NCBI GenBank assembly: GCA_947630845.1
Contig: CANRJB010000002.1
Coordinates: 1 to 64,000 of the forward strand
DNA from: an uncultured Clostridia bacterium
GTDB taxonomy: Bacteria > Bacillota > Clostridia > Oscillospirales > Ruminococcaceae
Direction of reading: 5' to 3'
DNA: 64,000 nucleotides
The notes under the pieces are model-generated. The model was not told the origin of the DNA. It ran no database searches and saw only the letters and a list, made by a program, of their open reading frames with translations. Shown here piece by piece: positions 1-7,889 of the stretch. Position 1 is the first letter of the stretch; the number at the start of each line of letters is the position of its first letter. Position numbers and translations under genes: made by a program.

Positions 1-50
1 AAATTAAAACAATCTTAAAAGAATAATTTCTTTCAAAACTTACTTAACTT

Positions 51-1074
51 ATGTATGCCGCCGCATGGGTAATACCACCGCAGGGGTGAGCATATCAGCG
101 GTCTGTACCCCTCCCTCAACAATCCGGACAGTATGGTATTACAGAGCTATGTGCCGATCAAAAAGAGCGGCAAGGTCACAGGGGTGCTGTTTATCGAAAT
201 GAATCCCGCTGCCATTGCCAGCGCATGGGCACCGGAGATCTATGGCGGCGCAGCTTCCTTCTGCATCATTGACAGGGAAACGGGGGATTTTCTGATCAAC
301 GGCTGGGATGATTCCATCCGGAATACGGCAGATCTACAGGATGATGCGCTTGCATCAGACATGTGCAGCGGAAAGACCGGCTTTGTCCAGATGAAAAATG
401 CTTCCGGAGAGGATATTTTTGTCTCTTTCATGCCCATGCAGATCGAAAACTGGGAGATCATGATCTCTGCAAACAAAAGCGATGTTTTCTCTTTCACCAA
501 CCAGACAAGACGCTCACTGTACCTCTTTCTGATCGGCGGTGCAGCATTGCTGATCCTCTATCTGTTCTGGCTGATGTACAATAACCGCCGCTCCATCCTT
601 GCGGCAGAAGAAAAGGCAAATAATGACGTGCTTACCGGATTGCAGAACCGTAACCGCTATGAGTCTTTCTGCAAGAAGATCGCCGATCGTGCGGAGGGGA
701 TGTGCTGCATCTACCTCGATGCCAACGGGCTGCATGAGATCAACAACACCAAAGGACATCTTGCCGGTGACCGGATGCTGCGGTTCATTGCGGATGCATT
801 GAAGGTCGCATTCGGAGAGGATGCTGTCTACCGTATCGGCGGCGATGAATTTGTGGTATTCCAGAAGAAGGCAGAGGGTGTGGAGCAGAAATTGCAGGAG
901 GTACATTCTGAGATTGAACGCAATGACTACCATGTCTCGTCCGGACTCTGTGTCTGTGAAAAGAAGATGACCGTGACTGACCTCATCAAGACTGCGGAGA
1001 AACGCATGTATGAGGCTAAGACAAAATATTACGAAAGCATCGGCAAGCAGGTGCGCAATCAGAAACAAGAATGA
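51..1074 (+). pseudogene. Truncated, frameshifted diguanylate cyclase (Cache-like remnant + TM + GGDEF)
   Basis: The longest open frame starts at ATG 133, but coding-like sequence continues upstream without a start in that frame (HISGLYPSLNNPDS). A stop lies at 70-72. In another frame, 51-86 reads MYAAAWVIPPQG and would join smoothly if one base were removed around 84-88. Upstream of 51 the DNA is AT-rich with stops in the relevant frames. From 133 the protein has the end of an extracellular sensor domain, one membrane helix (about residues 127-150) and a GGDEF domain with DVLTGLQNRNRY and an intact GGDEF signature (about 839-853), so the catalytic part could still make c-di-GMP. I infer a 5'-truncated pseudogene. 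A sequencing error or contig edge is an alternative. Confidence 0.65.
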
Positions 1075-1103
1075 GGGAGCTTATGAAAAGCTCCCTCAAT
1101 TGC
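1071..1103. terminator. Bidirectional intrinsic terminator between convergent genes
   Basis: GAGGGAGCTT and AAGCTCCCTC form a 10-bp stem with a short ATGA-type loop. It is followed by an AT-rich stretch ending in seven T on the plus strand. It sits between the plus-strand GGDEF remnant and the minus-strand gene ending at 1105, so it can serve both. Confidence 0.75.
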
Positions 1104-1104
1104 A

Positions 1105-1833
1105 TTATTTTTTTCTGCGTCTGGCAGAGATCTCCCGGAATGCCTTCAGCATTTCATCATGCCGGTGCAGCTTCAACTGTGGAAATGCCATGATGATGCG
1201 CCGCTCCTGCCAGTTGAAATGGTGCAGCAGATGTTCCTCATGCGCCTTTAACACGGCTGCTTGCCATTTCTCCTTTGCGGTATCAGCAACCTTGTACAGC
1301 TTCTCTGCCGCTTTCTCCAGCCGTTTCTGGAGATTTGCCAATACACAGAATGTTGCCACGCAATCCGTCAGAAACAATACCGCTGCCACCAGTGCCACGA
1401 TCTCCAACGCAAGCGGCGGCAGCTTTCCGAACAGTCCCGTCACTGCCGGATGGATGCAGACCATCAGCAGCACTGCCAACGTCCCGAATGCAATGGCTCC
1501 AAGCAGACAGATCCTGCCGTTCAGGTTGAAGGGCAGATCGGAATAGTCCCACCATCGGGCATGAAAGAATTTTTCCATGAGATAGGAAGTGATGTATTCG
1601 AGTGTACAGCATACGACCGCACTCGACAAAAACAGACTCAACAGATTCGTGATCTGTCCGAACAGCAGAAGGATCATCATCGCCCCTGCCCCATAGATCG
1701 GGCAGTACGGTCCATTCAGAAATCCCCGGTTGACAAATTTCCGGTCACGTATCAGATACAGCGATACTTCAAAACACCAACCAAAGACACTGTAAAACAA
1801 AAAGCAGACAAAATACAGACTGATCGTTTCCAT
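1105..1833 (-). CDS. CmpB-type putative ABC transporter permease family membrane protein
   Basis: This 242-residue protein has about five hydrophobic segments and the N-terminal signature of the 'putative ABC-transporter type IV' family (PF06541): YSVFGWCFEV followed by RGFLNGPYCPIYG. No ATPase partner is next to it. The C-terminal third is cytoplasmic, helical and basic, ending in RRRKK. The family is common in Firmicutes but its transport role is unproven. The start is ATG 1833, preceded by GGGAGAAA. A consensus promoter lies just upstream at 1901-1929, so it is probably transcribed alone. A smaller paralogue lies at 56233-56733. Confidence 0.8.
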   Translation of the reverse strand: METISLYFVCFLFYSVFGWCFEVSLYLIRDRKFVNRGFLNGPYCPIYGAGAMMILLLFGQITNLLSLFLSSAVVCCTLEYITSYLMEKFFHARWWDYSDLPFNLNGRICLLGAIAFGTLAVLLMVCIHPAVTGLFGKLPPLALEIVALVAAVLFLTDCVATFCVLANLQKRLEKAAEKLYKVADTAKEKWQAAVLKAHEEHLLHHFNWQERRIIMAFPQLKLHRHDEMLKAFREISARRRKK

Positions 1834-1900
1834 TTTCTCCCATAAGCAGATGCCCGATGCCGGTCATCTGTCCTTTCTTTCCTGTATTGATCATAATTAT

Positions 1901-1929
1901 AGTATAGCACATTTTTTCTGCCATGTCAA
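1901..1929 (-). promoter_or_regulatory. Sigma-A promoter for the CmpB-family gene
   Basis: On the minus strand, TTGACA (1929-1924), a 17-bp spacer and TATACT (1906-1901) lie about 70 bp upstream of the start at 1833. Confidence 0.75.
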
Positions 1930-2005
1930 GCCGCTTGCAGCAGGAGATCATATTTATCATAGTATCACACGGGAATATGTTTTTTATATGCCGTGCATCC
2001 ACAAT

Positions 2006-2036
2006 AATGCCCCTTGCCGTCAGACGGCAGGGGGCA
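2006..2036 (-). terminator. Terminator hairpin at the end of the FHA-ABC/kinase operon
   Basis: On the minus strand ATGCCCCCTGCCGT pairs with CGGCAAGGGGCAT around a four-base loop, with one bulge. The downstream U tract is poor (TATTG), but it is the only strong hairpin after the stop at 2053. Confidence 0.55.
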
Positions 2037-2052
2037 TCACATACTTCCTGTC

Positions 2053-2562
2053 TTACAGACCGGCAGCATCAGCCGGAAGATCGGCTTTCCATGCATACTG
2101 GATGTACCAGCTTTCCCCGATCCTGATCAGGTGGACATCATAAAATTGCTGTCCCTCGCTGCCGGAAAAACAGATCGTCACAACCGCTGTCGTCTCATCT
2201 TCCTTCACTGACAGAATGTCCGGATGAAATTCAGGGAGCTGCTCCGTTCCGGAATGCTCCAGAAACGGAAGTGTCTTTTTCAGCAGCGACATGAGGGCAC
2301 TGTCCGACACACCCTCTATCTTCTCCAGTCCCTTCCGTATCAGCTCCGCTTCAGACGGCTCGATATACCGGAGCATTCCGTCAATGTCTCTCTCATTCAG
2401 TTCGGTGATGAATGCTTCTACCGCTGCCTGCGGCTGACTCTCCTGCTCCTTATGTTCCTTCTGGTACAGAAGGAACACCAGTATCCCTGCCAGACAGAGT
2501 ATCAGCAGCATCAGGATCACGATCAGCACGACAAGCGTTCTGATGGCTCGTTTTTGCTTCAT
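2053..2562 (-). CDS. Hypothetical single-pass membrane protein, last gene of the kinase operon
   Basis: I do not recognise a family. The 169-residue protein has a short basic N-terminus (MKQKRAIR), one strong membrane helix (about residues 10-33) and an extracytoplasmic region. That region has a helical part (AVEAFITELNERD) and a beta-rich end that resembles small NTF2-like or DUF4878-type lipoprotein domains; this is a weak impression. The start at 2562 is chosen over the longer frame to 2622 because CAGGAG lies eight bases before it. It follows the SH3b gene by 56 bp and so probably belongs to the same operon. Its membrane topology matches the kinase and SH3b protein, which suggests an extracellular role. 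Confidence 0.75.
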   Translation of the reverse strand: MKQKRAIRTLVVLIVILMLLILCLAGILVFLLYQKEHKEQESQPQAAVEAFITELNERDIDGMLRYIEPSEAELIRKGLEKIEGVSDSALMSLLKKTLPFLEHSGTEQLPEFHPDILSVKEDETTAVVTICFSGSEGQQFYDVHLIRIGESWYIQYAWKADLPADAAGL

Positions 2563-2618
2563 GGCTCTCACTCCTGTGCCTGTATCAACAGGCGATGATG
2601 GCATTCGCCGGTGTTCCG

Positions 2619-4163
2619 TCATCCCTCATTCTCATAGAAGGTGAGGAAATTGCTGTCAACCCATCCGTAATAATCGCCGTCATCTGCATCATAAATCTCA
2701 TACCATTCAATGCCCATAGAGTAACAATAGGCAGTTGCCATGATATGCCATCCATCTTCCAGATCTTCCCGGACCGTTTCCTTCTCACCATGCTCACAGA
2801 CATAAGAAGTCGCAAAGCCTGCAACGCCGTTGCCTTCGATCTCTCCGTAAAGCTCCGAATCAAGATTGTAAGCGATGATCTCTTCTGCCTCTGTCTCAAC
2901 CGGGGGCTTACCGATGGTGATCATCTTATTGCTCACCCAGCCGCTTCCGTTGTCATAGACGATATAGTACCAGTACCCCTCAAAGTGCGTTGCTGTGAAC
3001 ACATCACCCTCACTCAGGGTATCAACGATGTTGCTGTCGTCTGACCTGTCGGGGCTGCACCGGACATTGCATATCTCATTGGAGACATAGCCCTCCTTTG
3101 GTGTGATGATATCGGGGGATTTTCCGGGCTTGACCATCTTATAGCTGATATAGCCGCTGCGCCCCGGATAATTGATATGATACCAGTAGCCGTCAAAGCT
3201 GTCGATCGTAAAGATCGTGCCTTCATAGAGGGTATCAATGATGTTGGAATCGGACACTTTGGATCTGGAGCTTCTGACATGGCATGATTTCACAGATACA
3301 TAGCCCTCTTTTGCATCATAATAACTCTCATCCGGCTTCGGGGGAACGCCGAGCGTGATGCTGCTGACCGAAACATAGCCCTGCACATCATAGCCGCTGC
3401 CGCCCTCCACTGTGATGTAATAAAACGAATTGCAGATGCCCAGTATGGTGACAGCATCATCCTCGTACAGCTTAAATGCCTCTCCACGGGAAGTACCGGT
3501 CGAAGCCTCCTTGTACATGTCGGTCGATTCTGCGGAACAGTAGCCGCTTTTCACCTCCCGGTATGCCATATACTCCGGATAGGAGGAGGGAATGGCAATG
3601 CCGTTGCTGTCATACTGGATCGTAATGACTTCCGGGAGCGTTTCTGCGGGGATGGTCACTTCTTCCGGCATGGTTTCCGGAACGACGACCTCCATGTTGA
3701 CTGTGCCGTCCAGTGTAAAGACGACATCCGTTACCCTGATATACCCTTCGATGTCGCCGTACCGGACATGGTACCAGTTTCCGTCCAGCTCATAGATCTC
3801 GATTCTTTCGCCGGAATACAGATATGCCACTGCGCTCGAACCATCGCTTGCCTCTGCATGCAGCACAACATATTCCAGATCTCCGCTGTCAACAAAGCCG
3901 CTTGATGCGTTGATGAAGCTATCCTCTTCTTTTTCAGAGGGAACCAAGAGCTTTACCACGACCAGCACGATCAGCACGACCATTGCAATCAGGCATATTA
4001 CTGCCGCTATGATTCCGATGATCAGTCCTGTATGCTTTCCGGACGGCGGTGTGGGCGGCGGTGCAGAAGGCTGCCCCGAAGGTTCAGCATAGGCATCTTC
4101 GCCGGCGTAGACCGTCTGGTCGTTATCTGTATAGATCTGTGTCTCCCGGTATCGTTCGTCCAT
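2619..4163 (-). CDS. Membrane-anchored protein with about five SH3b-like repeats
   Basis: The 514-residue protein has a cytoplasmic Pro-rich N-terminus (about 1-45), one membrane helix (about 46-75), then about five extracellular modules of bacterial SH3 type. The third and fourth repeats are most alike: both have EGYVS at the start, a NI(I/V)DTL core and GYWY. SH3b domains usually bind peptidoglycan or wall peptides. The first repeat contains LDGNWYHVRYGDIEGYI, almost identical to the SH3b domain of the neighbouring kinase. ATG 4163 has GGGAGG eight bases upstream and is preferred to the in-frame start at 4187. The gene sits 20 bp after the kinase gene. It could be a co-receptor, a substrate or a wall anchor for the kinase. 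Confidence 0.85.
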   Translation of the reverse strand: MDERYRETQIYTDNDQTVYAGEDAYAEPSGQPSAPPPTPPSGKHTGLIIGIIAAVICLIAMVVLIVLVVVKLLVPSEKEEDSFINASSGFVDSGDLEYVVLHAEASDGSSAVAYLYSGERIEIYELDGNWYHVRYGDIEGYIRVTDVVFTLDGTVNMEVVVPETMPEEVTIPAETLPEVITIQYDSNGIAIPSSYPEYMAYREVKSGYCSAESTDMYKEASTGTSRGEAFKLYEDDAVTILGICNSFYYITVEGGSGYDVQGYVSVSSITLGVPPKPDESYYDAKEGYVSVKSCHVRSSRSKVSDSNIIDTLYEGTIFTIDSFDGYWYHINYPGRSGYISYKMVKPGKSPDIITPKEGYVSNEICNVRCSPDRSDDSNIVDTLSEGDVFTATHFEGYWYYIVYDNGSGWVSNKMITIGKPPVETEAEEIIAYNLDSELYGEIEGNGVAGFATSYVCEHGEKETVREDLEDGWHIMATAYCYSMGIEWYEIYDADDGDYYGWVDSNFLTFYENEG

Positions 4164-4183
4164 TGTGTTTCCTCCCATCACTA

Positions 4184-6205
4184 TCACTCAGGGATCTGCA
4201 TAATGAATCCCATATTGCTTGATTTGTACTGATCGTAGCCCGAAACATCCGGAACGTCGTTCATCGTCCATTCCGAGCTTGTGCCGCCCTGCGAGGACAT
4301 GTTCCAGAGAAGCAGATACGGCTCACGGATCAGTGTTCCGTTCTTCTGATATTCATAGGCATCATAACCCGACGGTTCCCATACGTCAATCCGGGAGTTA
4401 TAATACCAGTGATCTTTTGCACTCATAATAAACTGTGTCTCTGAACCGTCCACCCATGAGAACGAGATCTCCATGGTTTCGTCGTTCAGCTCAGACTGTG
4501 CGCCAAGCCAGAGGTATTTCAATTCTGTCTGTTTTTTCTTTGCCTCATTGACAGTACTGATGATCGCATTCCAGTCCTCCTCAGAATGGATTGTTGCCAG
4601 ATGACCGCCATGCTCCTCACTGTACTGTTCTGCCTCATCCCATGTATACTTTCCACCGACAAATATGTAGATATAGTGTTCCGGCTCTGTCTCCGCAACT
4701 TCCGGTACATTCTCCGGTGCTTCCGCTTCCTCCGGCGCAAATTCGACATCACCTGCCTTGACATAGCCCTCGATGTCGCCGTACCGGACATGATACCAGT
4801 TTCCGTCGAGTGCATAGATGCCGATGCTCTCTCCGGGATTCAGCCGTGCAAGTACGGTAGAACCCTCATCCGCTCCGGAATACAGGGGAACATATTCCGC
4901 ACCATTGCTGCTGATGTAGCCGCTCGTCGTCTGCAAAGCCGTACTTTCCGTCTCTGCTGCGGAGGATACGGAAGACTCTTCCGTTTCGCCGCTCTTCATG
5001 AACCATAGCACCCAGACCAGCACACCACATGCCACAAGCATCAGCAGGATCAGGATCGGTATCAGAACATACAGATACCCACCTTTCTTCTGTGCAGCCG
5101 ATGCCTGACGGGGAGCAGGAGCAGGGGCTGGACGAGGGGCAGGACGGGATGCAGGAGAGGGAGCAGGACGGGATGCAGGACGAGGAGCAGGGCGGGGGGG
5201 CTGACTGACGTGCTGTCTTGGAATCGGTTCTTCCTCAGCATAGACAGTCCTGCCCGGATCGGCTGCCGGATGCATGGGTGCAGACTGTCCTGACCGGAGT
5301 GCCCGCAGCTCTTTCAGCATATCCTCCATCGAGGCATAACGGTCTGCCGGACGGTAGGCGCATGCTTTCAGAATAATCCGTCCGAAACGCTGCGATGCAT
5401 TCCGGGGCGGCGGAAAGGGTGTACCCTGTCTGCGCTTCTCATAGGCAATATCCTCCGTCACATCCACACTCTCCAGCGGAAAATATCCGTCATTCATGAT
5501 CTGGTACAGCACGATGCCGAAAGAATAAATGTCAGCCTGTATGGTATAGCTCTCGTTCGGGTCAGACTTTGCACTGAAAATTTCCGGTGCCATATAACTG
5601 GGGCTGCCTGCCACGGAACGTGCATTGCCGCCTCGTTTGGAGACATTGAAGTCGCCGAGCTTATAGACACCTTCCTTTGAAACGAACAGATTATCGGGCT
5701 TGACATCCCGGTGAATGATGCCGTGACGGTGCGCATACTGCAATGCCTGTCCGATATCACAGGCAAGCTGTAACACATTGTTCTCTGCATACGAGAATGT
5801 TCCGTTGTGCATCTGCGCCGTCAGAGGTGTCAGCAGCTCCATGCTGATAAGGTGGTAGTACCCCTCCACATTCTCCTCTGTAATAAACTGCTCCTGCTTC
5901 TCGTCATAGTAACGCACGATATTGGGACAGCCGTCAAGCTTCTTCATAATGACAGACTCATTGGCTGCCATGTTCCTCTGGTTCTCAAGATAGCTCTTCT
6001 TTTCTTCCGGTGTCCGGAAAGGTCGGTCTGCCACAATGGCACTGATTTTCAGTGCCCGTTCATCTACCGTACTCGTGTGTGCCTCCACACGGTGAATCGT
6101 ACTGAACGATCCGGAACCGATTTTCTCCTTGATGTACCAGTTTTCCCAGATCGGCTGCCGTATCTGCGGCAGGATACATTTTTCTATCAGATCATGAATT
6201 TCCAT
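4184..6205 (-). CDS. Receptor-like Ser/Thr protein kinase with SH3b and C-type-lectin-like ectodomains
   Basis: About 673 residues. The cytoplasmic kinase domain (about 22-290) has a Gly loop (GSGSFS), Lys in ALKIS, the catalytic loop HRDVKPDN and APE. The DFG motif is changed to DFN (GDFNVSK). A Pro-Ala-Arg-rich linker follows, then a membrane helix, an SH3b domain and a C-terminal domain of C-type lectin type (WDEAEQYSEEHGGHLATI, WLGA). Bacterial kinases of this build sense the wall outside and phosphorylate inside. The gene overlaps the end of the PP2C gene by 14 bp, so the two are probably translated together. I chose ATG 6205; ATGs at 6211 and 6238 are also in frame, and the purine-rich AGGAAGGGG precedes 6205 most suitably. 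Confidence 0.9.
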   Translation of the reverse strand: MEIHDLIEKCILPQIRQPIWENWYIKEKIGSGSFSTIHRVEAHTSTVDERALKISAIVADRPFRTPEEKKSYLENQRNMAANESVIMKKLDGCPNIVRYYDEKQEQFITEENVEGYYHLISMELLTPLTAQMHNGTFSYAENNVLQLACDIGQALQYAHRHGIIHRDVKPDNLFVSKEGVYKLGDFNVSKRGGNARSVAGSPSYMAPEIFSAKSDPNESYTIQADIYSFGIVLYQIMNDGYFPLESVDVTEDIAYEKRRQGTPFPPPRNASQRFGRIILKACAYRPADRYASMEDMLKELRALRSGQSAPMHPAADPGRTVYAEEEPIPRQHVSQPPRPAPRPASRPAPSPASRPAPRPAPAPAPRQASAAQKKGGYLYVLIPILILLMLVACGVLVWVLWFMKSGETEESSVSSAAETESTALQTTSGYISSNGAEYVPLYSGADEGSTVLARLNPGESIGIYALDGNWYHVRYGDIEGYVKAGDVEFAPEEAEAPENVPEVAETEPEHYIYIFVGGKYTWDEAEQYSEEHGGHLATIHSEEDWNAIISTVNEAKKKQTELKYLWLGAQSELNDETMEISFSWVDGSETQFIMSAKDHWYYNSRIDVWEPSGYDAYEYQKNGTLIREPYLLLWNMSSQGGTSSEWTMNDVPDVSGYDQYKSSNMGFIMQIPE

Positions 6206-7043
6206 AGCCATCCCCTTCCTGTACAGAATGCAGCACAATGCATGTCACATTGTCCTCGCCGCCATTTTCCAATGCCCGTCCGACAAGTGCCTTTGCCGGA
6301 GACTCCTGCTCCGTCTGCAAAATTCCGGCAATCTCCTCATCGGTACACATATCCGTCAGACCATCGCTGCAAAGCAGCAGCATCCCATCTTTCAGCGGAA
6401 ACGGCACAGCAGCGGCTGCCTTCAGTCCTGTTCCTCTGGTATCCACTCCGAGAAACGAGGTGATCTTGTGGGCATCCGGGCTATGTTTCGCTTCCTCCTC
6501 CGTATAGATATTGGCTTTGAGCTTTTTCATGGCAAGTGTCTGGTCCTCTGTGATCTGCCGCAGCTCGCCTGCATGGTAGTAATACACCCGGCTGTCGCCG
6601 ATGTGAAAAACAGATACCATTCCCTGTGCAACGGATACCATTGCAAGCGTGCTGCCGCTGATTCTGCAATGTTCCCGGAATGCCATCTCGCAGATCTGAT
6701 GATTTGCTTCCGTCACATACCGCTCTGTCCATGCTGTCACGTCTGTTTTCTCTGTCAGCTCCTGCCGGCAGGTCTTCATGACGGAAACGGCAAGCCGGGA
6801 TGCCTCCCTGCCGAGACTCTCTCCGCCCATACCGTCACATACCGCACATAAACACTGTGTCTGTTTCAGCTCTGTCTGCCAGAAGCCGCTTTCTTCCTCT
6901 GTATTGCCGATGCCGTCAGCATAGAAGCTGTCCTCATTGCGCTGGCGCACTCTTCCGGGGTCTGTCGCAGCGAATATCCTGAACCGCATCGGCTGTTCAC
7001 TTTTCTTCTCCGGATGGGAAAAGAATTGCAATAATCTGTTCAT
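6192..7043 (-). CDS. PP2C-family Ser/Thr protein phosphatase
   Basis: The 283-residue protein carries the PP2C metal-binding and core motifs in order: RNEDSFY near residue 36, CDGMGGES near 70, GDSRVYY, LLCSDGLTD and GGEDNVT near the end. These residues hold two divalent metals and hydrolyse phospho-Ser/Thr. It is soluble, without membrane segments, and of usual length for PrpC/Stp-type enzymes. Its gene lies between the permease (10-bp gap) and the kinase (overlap), which makes it the obvious partner reversing the kinase, and probably acting on the FHA-ABC protein as well. AAGGGGGACGGG precedes the ATG. Confidence 0.95.
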   Translation of the reverse strand: MNRLLQFFSHPEKKSEQPMRFRIFAATDPGRVRQRNEDSFYADGIGNTEEESGFWQTELKQTQCLCAVCDGMGGESLGREASRLAVSVMKTCRQELTEKTDVTAWTERYVTEANHQICEMAFREHCRISGSTLAMVSVAQGMVSVFHIGDSRVYYYHAGELRQITEDQTLAMKKLKANIYTEEEAKHSPDAHKITSFLGVDTRGTGLKAAAAVPFPLKDGMLLLCSDGLTDMCTDEEIAGILQTEQESPAKALVGRALENGGEDNVTCIVLHSVQEGDGYGNS

Positions 7044-7053
7044 CCCGTCCCCC

Positions 7054-7887
7054 TTATGACCCTCTGTTCCGGATTTTCAGACTGATAATGGCAATCAGGA
7101 TGCATACCAATCCGATCAGCATCATACATCCCCATGCGCCCATCAGATTTTCCGTCGTCGCCTCATAGGCTGCTTCGCTCTCAAGCCGGGTCACCTGCGG
7201 AAACACCAGACTCATTTTCAGGGGCAGGCTCTCACTGTTCAGATCGCCGATGCTGCCCAGTGCTGACATTCCCCACTTGCTGAATGTGATGTTGGCAATA
7301 TGCTCTGCCGCACCCTTCAGCTCAAACAGCACGCCGCTCATGACAAGCTGGAGAATCAGGACAAAGGGCATTGCTGTCATGGCAACATTCGGTGTCGATG
7401 CCACGGAGGAGATCATGATGCCCATGATATCCGAACCCCATACCACCAGAAACAGCGTCACGAAATATTCCGGCAATGCATGATCGGAAAGGATGCCCTT
7501 CTCCGGAAAATCAATGAACCAGACACAGATCCCGAGCAGGATGATCGTCTGAATCAGACACAGGAAAAAGTCAAAGATGACATGTGACAGGATATAGGAA
7601 CTCAGATGCAGTCCTGTGCGGTATTCACTCGTGATGGTGTCGTGTTCCTTGCAGATGCGCTGGATGGAATTGAAGATGCCGATCCAGATCGCTGCGGATA
7701 TGATCGCAAAGAAACCGGATTTGGTCGCCTCATAGGTGGTGAACATATCCTCTCCGACAATCGAACACACCAACAGGGAAATGACGGCTGCAATGATAAT
7801 GAATTTCCAGTCCTTCTGATTTCTGAAAAGCCGGAAATTCTTGCCGATGTAGACCGGAATCTGTCTGATCGCCTGTATGATCCCCAT
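7054..7887 (-). CDS. ABC-2 type transporter permease partnered with the FHA-ABC ATPase
   Basis: The 277-residue protein has six hydrophobic segments and the ABC-2 (ABCG-like) layout: a basic N-terminus (RNFRLFRNQKDWK-like elbow), a first helix near residue 30, a cytoplasmic stretch (RICKEHDTITSEY), and a large extracellular loop before the last helix. It would form the membrane channel for the ATPase encoded just upstream. ATG 7887 has AGGAGAGG upstream and overlaps the ATPase stop region, implying translational coupling. The longer form from TTG 7893 is less likely. The substrate is unknown; relatives export lipids, polysaccharides or drugs. Confidence 0.88.
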   Translation of the reverse strand: MGIIQAIRQIPVYIGKNFRLFRNQKDWKFIIIAAVISLLVCSIVGEDMFTTYEATKSGFFAIISAAIWIGIFNSIQRICKEHDTITSEYRTGLHLSSYILSHVIFDFFLCLIQTIILLGICVWFIDFPEKGILSDHALPEYFVTLFLVVWGSDIMGIMISSVASTPNVAMTAMPFVLILQLVMSGVLFELKGAAEHIANITFSKWGMSALGSIGDLNSESLPLKMSLVFPQVTRLESEAAYEATTENLMGAWGCMMLIGLVCILIAIISLKIRNRGS

Positions 7888-7889
7888 GC

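Noticed and set aside
5090-5215. Tandem DNA repeat in the kinase linker as a CRISPR or mobile element
   Set aside because: It is in-frame low-complexity Pro-Ala-Arg coding sequence, without regular spacers.
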